Source of the DNA: Marinosulfonomonas sp.
GTDB lineage: Bacteria; Pseudomonadota; Alphaproteobacteria; Rhodobacterales; Rhodobacteraceae
Reading direction: 5' to 3'
NCBI GenBank assembly: GCA_019090845.1
Contig: JAHRVD010000115.1
Location: 1 to 7,185, forward strand
DNA length: 7,185 bases
Part shown: positions 1 to 4,980 of the stretch, in pieces
How positions within the stretch are numbered: the stretch's first letter is position 1
Layout: each line of letters starts with the position of its first letter
Made by a program: the position numbers and the translations under genes
Notes under the pieces: generated by a model
Told to the model about the DNA's origin: nothing
Database searches by the model: none
Seen by the model: the letters and a program-made list of their open reading frames with translations, nothing else

Positions 1-387
1 CCAATGGCCGAAATCCGCGACCTAGGCGGGCTGTTGCAACGGGCTGGTTTTGCCCTGCCGGTCGCTGACAGCCTGACCCAGAACGTCACCTACAATTCGA
101 TGACCCACCTGATGCGCGACCTGCGCGCAATGGGCGAGAGTAACGCACTGGCCGCACGCCGCCGCGAACCCGCCCGGCGCGATGTTTTCAACCTTGCCTG
201 CGAGCTTTACCAAACATCCTTCGCCAGCGCGGACGGCATCAACGCTACGTTCGATCTGGTTTTCCTGACCGGTTGGGCCCCGGCCGCGTCACAACCAAAA
301 CCTCTGCGTCCGGGCAGTGCGCAGCAGCGGTTGGCCGATGCTCTGGGCACCGCAGAAACCCCCACGACAGGCAAGACAGGTGATTGA
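1..387 (+). CDS. SAM-dependent methyltransferase, BioC/NDUFAF5-like (C-terminal fragment)
   Basis: This is the C-terminal part of a gene that begins outside the window; the frame is open from base 1, so the ATG at base 4 is internal rather than a start. The visible 128 residues lack the SAM-binding Rossmann motifs, which would lie upstream. What is present resembles the tail of the BioC/NDUFAF5 branch of class I methyltransferases: an EIRDLGGLLQRAGFALPVAD segment, then LMRDLRAMGESNAL, then a final strand FDLVFLTGWAP and a short basic, proline-containing tail. Family members methylate malonyl-ACP in biotin synthesis (BioC) or, in mitochondria, hydroxylate an arginine of a complex I subunit (NDUFAF5). 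Which of these applies cannot be told from the tail. The gene ends 56 bases before hemH with no visible terminator between them, so co-transcription is likely. The family call is fairly sure; the substrate is unknown. Confidence 0.75.
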   Translation, partial: PMAEIRDLGGLLQRAGFALPVADSLTQNVTYNSMTHLMRDLRAMGESNALAARRREPARRDVFNLACELYQTSFASADGINATFDLVFLTGWAPAASQPKPLRPGSAQQRLADALGTAETPTTGKTGD

Positions 388-443
388 CCTGACTGCCAAA
401 ACAGCTATCCCGATCAAACCATAGACCTTACCGAAAGCCGTTG

Positions 444-1472
444 ATGCCAGACCCCGACACACAACAGCCAGCCGAAAAATCCGAAAAGATCGGTGTAATT
501 CTGGCCAATCTGGGCACGCCGGATGCGACTGACTATTGGTCGATGCGCCGGTATCTTAGTGAATTTCTGTCTGATCGCCGTGTTGTCGATTATTCCCCGT
601 GGTTATGGCAGCCGCTATTGCAAACCGTGATTCTGTCGACTCGCCCGTTCAAATCAGGTGCTGCCTATCGGTCCATCTGGAACAACGATGCCGACGAAAG
701 CCCGCTGCTGACAATTACCAAGGCACAGACCGTAGCAATCGCGGCCGGGCTGGCCGATCTTTATGGTCCGCAGGTCAAGGTTGATTTTTGCATGCGCTAT
801 GGCAACCCCTCGACCACATCAAAAGTGCAAACCATGCTGGATGATGGCTGTCGGAAAATCCTGTTTTTCCCGCTTTATCCGCAATACGCAGGCGCCACGA
901 CCGCCACCGCAAACGACCAGTTGTTCCGCGCCTTAAAAGCTCCGAGATGGCAACCAACAACCCGCACAGTTGCACCCTATTTTGACGATCCGGCCTATAT
1001 TGATGCACTGGCGGCATCGGTTCGGCGCGTTTACTCGGCCACGAAACCCGAACCCGAAATGCTCGTCGTATCCTTTCACGGCCTGCCACAGCGCCATGTG
1101 GCCGAAGGTGACCCTTATTTTGATCACTGCCAGAAAACGACGCTACTTTTGAAACAGCGCCTTGGATGGGACGATGACCAGATCACAATGACATTCCAGT
1201 CGAGATTCGGCCCCGAAGAATGGTTGCAACCCTATACCGTGCAAGAGGTCGCGCGCCTTGCCCGCGCCGGGAAAAAGAACATTGCCGTGATCGCCCCCGG
1301 CTTTGCCGCCGACTGCATCGAAACGCTGGAAGAAATTAACGAAGAAATTTGCGAAAGCTTTGTGGCCGCTGGCGGGAAAGAGTTTTCCTACATTCCCTGC
1401 CTGAATGACGATCCGGACCACATCGACGCGCTTATCCAAATCATCGACAGAAACCTGACGGGCTGGGTCTGA
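444..1472 (+). CDS. hemH: Ferrochelatase (protoheme ferro-lyase)
   Basis: Ferrochelatase inserts Fe2+ into protoporphyrin IX to make protoheme, the last step of the protoporphyrin-dependent heme pathway, at the inner face of the cytoplasmic membrane. The 342-residue protein is full length for the bacterial family. Seen in order: the N-terminal strand IGVILANLGTP, the MRYGNPS segment, the LFFPLYPQYAGATTAT segment, the family signature LVVSFHGLPQRHVAEGDPY with the probable metal-site His212, a substrate-pocket region QSRFGPEEWLQP, and PGFAADCIETLEEI with the probable catalytic Glu293. The C-terminus stops shortly after the domain and lacks the cysteine-rich extension that binds a [2Fe-2S] cluster in human and Caulobacter enzymes. 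An in-frame TTG lies one codon upstream, but the ATG at 444 is the likelier start; a weak purine stretch (GAAAG, 433-437) precedes it. The gene follows the BioC-like methyltransferase and is closed by a strong terminator. Confidence 0.97.
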   Translation: MPDPDTQQPAEKSEKIGVILANLGTPDATDYWSMRRYLSEFLSDRRVVDYSPWLWQPLLQTVILSTRPFKSGAAYRSIWNNDADESPLLTITKAQTVAIAAGLADLYGPQVKVDFCMRYGNPSTTSKVQTMLDDGCRKILFFPLYPQYAGATTATANDQLFRALKAPRWQPTTRTVAPYFDDPAYIDALAASVRRVYSATKPEPEMLVVSFHGLPQRHVAEGDPYFDHCQKTTLLLKQRLGWDDDQITMTFQSRFGPEEWLQPYTVQEVARLARAGKKNIAVIAPGFAADCIETLEEINEEICESFVAAGGKEFSYIPCLNDDPDHIDALIQIIDRNLTGWV

Positions 1473-1502
1473 CGAGCCGCCCGATCAGCTGTATCCAGAC
1501 AT

Positions 1503-1534
1503 AAAAAGGGCGGCAGAATCCTGCCGCCCTTTTT
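1503..1534. terminator. Bidirectional intrinsic terminator between hemH and the small-protein gene
   Basis: A perfect 9-bp G+C-rich stem (GGGCGGCAG at 1508-1516 against CTGCCGCCC at 1521-1529) has a 4-base AATC loop. It is preceded by five A and followed by five T, so a stem with a U-tract forms on either strand. It starts 30 bases after the hemH stop and, on the other strand, about 20 bases after the stop of the small-protein gene. It therefore probably ends both converging transcripts. Confidence 0.93.
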
Positions 1535-1554
1535 CAATTCTAAAACCGGGTCGA

Positions 1555-1743
1555 TTAGTTGTTTGCGACTGCAGCAGCAACCAGAACCAGCAGAAGCAGT
1601 GGAAGAAGAAGGCCACCAGCAGAAGAGCTTGCAGCTTGTTCCACGATGACTGGTGCTTCCATTACAGGCTCAGCCATTCCGCCAGCATATGTGGCAGTGG
1701 CAGCGATTGCAGTGATTGCGACGGCGAGAACGATTTTTTTCAT
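1555..1743 (-). CDS. Small secreted/membrane protein of unknown function (62 aa)
   Basis: I do not recognise a characterised family. The start at 1743 is set by a strong ribosome binding site, GGAGGA at 1753-1748, four bases before the ATG; the upstream 16 in-frame codons are not needed. The protein begins with a typical Sec signal peptide: MKK, a hydrophobic run to residue 18, and a probable cleavage site TYA|GG after Ala20. The mature part would be about 42 residues: an acidic, proline- and valine-rich stretch (AEPVMEAPVIVEQ, 24-36), a small-residue linker ASSSAGG (38-44), and a very hydrophobic leucine/valine/alanine segment (45-60) ending in two Asn. That last segment could span the inner membrane, with the C-terminus at or near the cytoplasm. 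Similar short proteins appear, from memory, in other Rhodobacteraceae near hemH, but no function is known to me. It lies downstream of a transpeptidase gene on the same strand and converges with hemH. Confidence 0.8.
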   Translation of the reverse strand: MKKIVLAVAITAIAATATYAGGMAEPVMEAPVIVEQAASSSAGGLLLPLLLLVLVAAAVANN

Positions 1744-1747
1744 AGTA

Positions 1748-1753
1748 TCCTCC
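1748..1753 (-). promoter_or_regulatory. Ribosome binding site of the small-protein gene
   Basis: GGAGGA on the minus strand lies four bases before the ATG at 1743. It is the best match to the anti-Shine-Dalgarno sequence I noticed near any start in the window. It decides the start of this gene and suggests efficient translation. Confidence 0.8.
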
Positions 1754-1769
1754 AGATACGCCGACACAC

Positions 1770-1803
1770 AAAAAAACGCAGCATCGGCCAATAAGGGTGC
1801 GTT
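1770..1803 (-). terminator. Possible terminator or attenuator hairpin upstream of the small-protein gene
   Basis: Reading the minus strand, AACGCA (1803-1798) can pair with TGCGTT (1780-1775) across a 17-base loop. The second arm runs directly into a tract of seven T (1776-1770). The stem is short and the loop long, so a terminator role is only possible. It could end the upstream transpeptidase transcript or act as an attenuator in the leader of the small-protein gene. A competing 4-bp pairing (CGTT 1812-1809 with AACG 1803-1800, minus-strand reading) would use the same first arm. Confidence 0.3.
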
Positions 1804-1830
1804 GTAAAAACGTCTTGGCAGCTAACCCGA

Positions 1831-1861
1831 CCAGAATCCAGCAAAAATTTGAATATTCTGG
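1831..1861. repeat. 7-bp inverted repeat between transpeptidase and small-protein genes
   Basis: CCAGAAT at 1831-1837 is repeated in inverted form as ATTCTGG at 1855-1861, with 17 bases between. There is no T-tract after either arm, so it does not look like a terminator. It could be a dyad operator or a stem in the RNA read from the minus strand. A second, shorter dyad (TTGCTA 1868-1873 with TAGCAA 1889-1894) overlaps the transpeptidase stop codon just beside it. Confidence 0.35.
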
Positions 1862-1882
1862 CTTAGATTGCTAGAATTGTGG

Positions 1883-2488
1883 TCAAATTAGCAACACCTG
1901 AGTGCCCACTTTGGCATATCCGAACAGCTCTTGAATATGTTCGTTGAAAAGACCGATGCAGCCATTGGACGAACGCCGCCCGATTTTGCGTGTGTCATGG
2001 GTGCCGTGAATGCGGTAATAGGTCCATGAAAGATACAAAGCATGGGTGCCCAGCGGGTTATCCGGGCCGGGGCCGACATAGGCCGGCCACTCCGGGTTTC
2101 GCCGAATCATCGCGGGGGTTGGGCTCCATGATGGACCTTCGACTTTGCGAATAACACTGGTCCTGCCACGACGGGTCAGATCCTCGGTCAGCGGCACACT
2201 TGTGGGGAACAACTTGTAGATGGTTTCGTCCTCGGACCAATAGTGCAAAGCGCGCGACGTTACATCAACAAGAACCGCGCCCTTGCGCAGCGACCCGAAA
2301 TAGGGCCGCCAGTCAAGCGTGCGAAAACTAGAGATATGGCGCCGCACAGATTGCGAAATATCCGCTTCGATCTCAACGGTTTCGGCAGAATTGACATCCT
2401 GCGCCAGCGCCGGGGCCGCAAGGCCGCTGGCGGCGGCTGACACCAAAAACCCGCGCCGGTTCATCACCGGTCTATTCACGTCGGACAT
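1883..2488 (-). CDS. L,D-transpeptidase (YkuD domain), Tat-exported
   Basis: YkuD-domain L,D-transpeptidases form 3-3 crosslinks in peptidoglycan, exchange D-amino acids, or anchor proteins to the wall, using a catalytic cysteine in the periplasm. The start at 2488 is supported by GGAG seven bases upstream (2499-2496); this gives 201 residues. The N-terminus has a twin-arginine signal (NRRGFLV, Arg11-Arg12) and a cleavage site ALA|Q after residue 29. The domain follows: a strand GAVLVDVTSRALHYW, a central TPAMIRRNPEWP...GPDNPLGTHALYLSW part, then the active site with His161 (IHGTHDT) and Cys177 in SSNGCIGL. The usual Arg after the Cys-Ile/Val pair is Gly here. The PxxMIRRNPEW-type sequence fits the ErfK/YbiS/YcfS/YnhG group. 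It is divergent from the CAP-domain lipoprotein gene, with which it shares a 163-bp promoter region. Exact reaction and acceptor are not known. Confidence 0.92.
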   Translation of the reverse strand: MSDVNRPVMNRRGFLVSAAASGLAAPALAQDVNSAETVEIEADISQSVRRHISSFRTLDWRPYFGSLRKGAVLVDVTSRALHYWSEDETIYKLFPTSVPLTEDLTRRGRTSVIRKVEGPSWSPTPAMIRRNPEWPAYVGPGPDNPLGTHALYLSWTYYRIHGTHDTRKIGRRSSNGCIGLFNEHIQELFGYAKVGTQVLLI

Positions 2489-2526
2489 AACAATTCTCCA
2501 AAGTCGGCCAACCATTCATTCGGCTC

Positions 2527-2555
2527 ATGTTATTGCGCTATTGCCGCAGTCGCAA
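2527..2555 (-). promoter_or_regulatory. Candidate sigma70-type promoter of the Tat-exported L,D-transpeptidase gene
   Basis: On the minus strand, TTGCGA (2555-2550) and TAACAT (2532-2527) each match the -35 and -10 consensus at four of six positions and are 17 bases apart. Transcription would start near 2520, giving a leader of about 30 bases with GGAG in place before the ATG at 2488. Spacing and position are good; the match is moderate. Confidence 0.4.
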
Positions 2556-2573
2556 TTCAAACAAGCGTGCGCA

Positions 2574-2643
2574 ACCCGATTACCGATAGTTCGGTTTGCC
2601 CAAAGCGCATCAACAGGCTACTGCTTGGCGAAACTAATCGGGT
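2574..2643. repeat. 9-bp perfect inverted repeat flanking the CAP-gene promoter region
   Basis: ACCCGATTA at 2574-2582 is matched exactly by its reverse complement TAATCGGGT at 2635-2643, with 52 bases between. The right arm runs into the ribosome binding site (GGTGG, 2641-2645) of the CAP-domain gene. A small perfect hairpin, ACCGA-TAGT-TCGGT (2582-2595), begins at the inner edge of the left arm. It could be a pair of operator half-sites or, if transcription starts upstream, an RNA stem that covers the ribosome binding site. Confidence 0.4.
2596..2624 (+). promoter_or_regulatory. Weak candidate promoter of the CAP-domain lipoprotein gene
   Basis: TTGCCC (2596-2601) matches the -35 consensus at four of six positions, and TACTGC (2619-2624) stands 17 bases downstream but matches the -10 consensus at only two. 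I see nothing better before the ATG at 2652. The gene may use an activator, another sigma factor, or a start further upstream. Confidence 0.2.
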
Positions 2644-2651
2644 GGTAATAC

Positions 2652-3164
2652 ATGTTTCGTTCCGTCGTTGTTGTTCTGTTTATTAGCGCAATCCTGTCGG
2701 CTTGTGCTCCCACGTCGCCGCCGCAGATGGGGCCGGACGGGCTGCCGTTGCCAAAAATTTACCGAATTTCAAATTCCAGCAAAGGCAAAATTCAGTTTCG
2801 CATGTTGGATTCGGTCAACACCTTGCGTCAGGCTGCAGGGGCTAGCCCGGTTCAGCTTAACGCCGCCCTGAACGCCGCCGCGGCAACCCATTCCCGCGAC
2901 ATGGCCAACCAGAATCGCGCATGGCACTTCGGATCAGACGGATCGTCGCCGATCGACCGGGTCGCGCGCAGCGGTTATTCGGGCCAAGCGCTTGGCGAGA
3001 CGATTTCCGAAACCTACGAGACAGAGCTGCAAACACTGGCCGCCTGGATGGAACAATCCGACACACGCGCCGTGATCCTTGATCCAAACGCGCATAATCT
3101 TGGGTTTTCGTGGTATCAGGAAGACAATGGTAAAATTTGGTGGACGCTGATAACCGGCGGCTAA
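2652..3164 (+). CDS. CAP-domain (SCP/PR1, YkwD-like) lipoprotein
   Basis: The 170-residue protein has a lipoprotein signal peptide (hydrophobic residues 4-15, lipobox LSAC with Cys18). Ala follows the lipidated Cys, so by the enterobacterial rule it would go to the outer membrane. A short proline-rich linker leads to a CAP (SCP/PR1) domain at about 45-168: THSRDMA with His80, WHFGSDGSSPIDR with His92, LGETI with Glu116, AAWM, ILDP, and the closing strands NLGFSWYQ and WWTLITG. These are the positions where CAP proteins keep their conserved His and Glu residues; the GHR motif usual before ILxP in YkwD-type proteins reads DTR here. Bacterial CAP proteins are mostly of unknown function; some are linked to the cell wall or stress. 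The start is preceded by GGTGG at 2641-2645, six bases upstream. Its two neighbours are L,D-transpeptidases, which suggests an envelope role; that is inference. Confidence 0.88.
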   Translation: MFRSVVVVLFISAILSACAPTSPPQMGPDGLPLPKIYRISNSSKGKIQFRMLDSVNTLRQAAGASPVQLNAALNAAAATHSRDMANQNRAWHFGSDGSSPIDRVARSGYSGQALGETISETYETELQTLAAWMEQSDTRAVILDPNAHNLGFSWYQEDNGKIWWTLITGG

Positions 3165-3169
3165 CCGCC
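3156..3169. other. Short hairpin across the converging gene ends
   Basis: GGCGG (3156-3160) pairs with CCGCC (3165-3169) around a CTAA loop that holds part of the CAP-gene stop codon. No T-tract follows on either strand, so it is not a standard terminator. With only 6 bases between the two converging stop codons, it is the only structure I see that could help to end or protect either transcript. Confidence 0.25.
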
Positions 3170-3170
3170 C

Positions 3171-3665
3171 TCAGGCGTTCAAATCAATCTGCGTGCCCAG
3201 CCGCACCATCGCATAAATCTCTTCGACTTCGCTGTTGCTGACCGAGATACAGCCCCACGTCCAGTCCTTACCGCTGCGCGCAAACGCAGTCCGGGCGCCA
3301 TGTATAAAAATATCGCCGCCAGGGCTTTTGCCAAGCGCCTTTGCTTTGGCGACATCCTGCGCGTTCGGGTAGGAAATACCGATCGACAAATGATAGGCGC
3401 TGCGCGGATTGCGCCGATCAATGTAATAGCTGCCCTCGGGCGTCTTGCCATCACCCTCGATTTCCTTGTGGCCAAGCGGAGCGAAACCCAGATCAATCTT
3501 GTAGGTTCTCAATACCGTGTCCGCGCCAAGCAAATACATCAGCCGCTGCGATTTTTGAACAACAATGCGGCTAACTTCCGGCCCGGAATAGGAACCGATT
3601 GTTGGCCCGCAACCCACCAAAGCAGCCGCTGCGCCTGTGGTGATAACTGCCCGTCTGTTTGGCAT
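3171..3665 (-). CDS. L,D-transpeptidase (YkuD domain), lipoprotein-like
   Basis: A second YkuD-domain protein, 164 residues with the start at 3665. An in-frame ATG 12 codons upstream (3701) was not chosen: it has no ribosome binding site, it overlaps a candidate -10 box, and it would put extra residues before the signal peptide. The N-terminus MPNRRAVITTGAAAALVGC combines an Arg pair with a lipobox (LVGC, Cys19), so lipidation, perhaps after Tat export, is likely. The domain runs from a first strand RIVVQKSQRLMYLL through GFAPLGHKEIEGDGKTPEGSYYID, typical of the group that acts on wall peptides, to the active site with His122 (IFIHGAR) and Cys139 in DWTWGCISVSN. This DWTxGCI form differs from the SNGCIGL form of the other transpeptidase, so the two are not recent duplicates. 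It converges with the CAP lipoprotein gene and lies 100 bases downstream of the RNA methyltransferase gene. Confidence 0.92.
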   Translation of the reverse strand: MPNRRAVITTGAAAALVGCGPTIGSYSGPEVSRIVVQKSQRLMYLLGADTVLRTYKIDLGFAPLGHKEIEGDGKTPEGSYYIDRRNPRSAYHLSIGISYPNAQDVAKAKALGKSPGGDIFIHGARTAFARSGKDWTWGCISVSNSEVEEIYAMVRLGTQIDLNA

Positions 3666-3696
3666 GACCTTACCGCGCTCACAATTTTGTTGCCCG

Positions 3697-3702
3697 ATCA
3701 TA
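3697..3702 (-). promoter_or_regulatory. Candidate -10 box of the lipoprotein-like L,D-transpeptidase gene
   Basis: TATGAT on the minus strand (five of six consensus bases) would place a transcription start near 3690, about 25 bases before the ATG at 3665. The -35 element is poor: TTTTCG stands 16 bases upstream. It lies in the 100-base gap after the RNA methyltransferase gene, so the transpeptidase may have its own promoter besides read-through. Confidence 0.25.
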
Positions 3703-3765
3703 GCGCGCCAGACGCAAACGAAAACCTGAATTTTACGCCCCGCGAATCACAATTTCAGGAGGCCA

Positions 3766-4980
3766 TCAGGCCCGCCGGATCGCCGCGACCAATTCCACAT
3801 GCGGCGACCAGCGAAACTGGTCGATCACGTCGATCCAGTCCACCACAAACCCGGCATCAAGCAACACCTCGGCGTCGCGCGCGAAAGTCACCGGATTACA
3901 CGACACAGCCGCGATATGGCGCACCGACGAGGCGGCGATTTGTTCAAACTGTGCAGCGGCACCGGCACGTGGGGGATCAATCACCACCGCTTCAAATCCC
4001 TTCAACTCGTCAGGCAACAATGGTCGGCGGAATAAATCACGCGCCTCGGTCGTTACTTTTTTCAGCCCCGCCGCCTGCCGCCACCCCCTGTCGAGCGCCG
4101 CCAACATGCCCGCATCATTCTCGACCGCGTGAACTTCGGCCCCAACCGCCAAAGGCAACGCAAATGTTCCGCACCCCGAAAATAGATCAATCAGCCGCTT
4201 TGGCGTGCCGATCGCCTGCTTCACCGACGCCAATAGCGCAGCCTCGCCGTGTTCGGTCGCCTGCAAAAATGCACCCGGCGGCGGCACAACAGCCACATTA
4301 CCAAAATGTTGCACCGGCGGCAGACGTTCGGCAACCAGTTCACCATCCCAGGTCAGCCGCGCCAATCCGCCCTTTTTCGCCATGCCCGGCAAAGCCACCC
4401 GCAAGGCAACATCCAGTTCCCGCCCGCCTTTTACCGCCAGATCAATACCGTTTGCCGACAGTGTGGCGTGATAGGAAACCTCCGCTTTGCGCGACGCGGC
4501 CATCGTAGTCAGCTCTGCCAGAAACGGCATCACCGCCACCAGTTCCGGGTGCAACAATTTGCAATCTGGTATCTCAACAACCGCATCCGAACCCCGTGCA
4601 TGAAACCCAACAATCGCGCCTTTCTTAGTGCGCCGCGCCGAAAAGGCTGCCCGCCTGCGTGATTGCGACGGGGATGTTTTCACTTCGCGAATTGGCGCAG
4701 GTATTCCGCGGGCCTCACAGGCCGTCCGCACCACGCCGGCCTTCCAGCCAGACACGAATTCGTCCGAGGCATGCAGCAATTTACACCCGCCACAGGTTTT
4801 GAAATGGCGGCAAACAGGGCGCACCCGATCCGATGACGGGGTTACAATTTTAGGCGCAGCAATCCGCCCGTCAACCACTTCGCCTGAAACAACTTCCCCC
4901 GGCAGCGCCATCGGCACAAACACCGGCCCCGCCGCAATACCGTCGCCCAAATGGCCAAGCCGTTCTACCGTTACCGTCAC
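3766..4980 (-). CDS. RlmD/TrmA-family RNA (uracil-C5-)-methyltransferase
   Basis: Enzymes of this family transfer a methyl group from SAM to C5 of a uracil in 23S rRNA or tRNA. The 404-residue protein shows a TRAM-like N-terminus (VERLGHLGDGIA, 5-16), four cysteines fit for a [4Fe-4S] cluster (Cys57-x5-Cys63-x2-Cys66 and Cys140), SAM motif I DLFSGCG (265-271), the motif DPPRAGA from Asp335, the nucleophile Cys361 in SCNP, and the general-base Glu396 in HVEL near the end. All key residues are present. E. coli has three such enzymes (RlmD for U1939, RlmC for U747, TrmA for tRNA U54); the FeS cysteines argue for the RlmC/RlmD side, but the exact uridine cannot be told here. The start is GTG at 4980, overlapping the exporter stop in GTGA, with GAGG seven bases upstream. 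Translational coupling to the exporter is likely. Confidence 0.93.
   Translation of the reverse strand: MTVTVERLGHLGDGIAAGPVFVPMALPGEVVSGEVVDGRIAAPKIVTPSSDRVRPVCRHFKTCGGCKLLHASDEFVSGWKAGVVRTACEARGIPAPIREVKTSPSQSRRRAAFSARRTKKGAIVGFHARGSDAVVEIPDCKLLHPELVAVMPFLAELTTMAASRKAEVSYHATLSANGIDLAVKGGRELDVALRVALPGMAKKGGLARLTWDGELVAERLPPVQHFGNVAVVPPPGAFLQATEHGEAALLASVKQAIGTPKRLIDLFSGCGTFALPLAVGAEVHAVENDAGMLAALDRGWRQAAGLKKVTTEARDLFRRPLLPDELKGFEAVVIDPPRAGAAAQFEQIAASSVRHIAAVSCNPVTFARDAEVLLDAGFVVDWIDVIDQFRWSPHVELVAAIRRA

Noticed and set aside
441..443. TTG start one codon before the hemH ATG
   Set aside because: The adjacent ATG at 444 is the more usual start codon, and nothing in the ribosome binding region favours TTG.
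1744..1791. Longer N-terminus for the small protein (start at 1791)
   Set aside because: The extra 16 residues would precede a clear signal peptide and bury the strong GGAGGA site inside the coding region.
2319..2648. 109-codon + strand frame ending just before the CAP gene
   Set aside because: It starts inside the transpeptidase on the opposite strand and fills the divergent promoter region; no domain, no convincing start signal, and the transpeptidase is clearly the real gene.
3666..3701. Upstream ATG at 3701 for the second transpeptidase
   Set aside because: There is no ribosome binding site before it, and the extra 12 residues would spoil the Arg-pair/lipobox signal peptide layout.
3751..3765. 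AGGAGG on the + strand, resembling a strong ribosome binding site
   Set aside because: No ATG, GTG or TTG follows at a proper distance with a sensible frame; the bases lie just after the stop of the minus-strand methyltransferase gene and look accidental.
3300..4508. 402-codon open frame on the + strand
   Set aside because: It is antisense to the second transpeptidase and to the RNA methyltransferase, crosses their intergenic gap, and translates into a Pro/Arg/His-rich chain with no recognisable domain. Both antisense genes have complete catalytic motifs.
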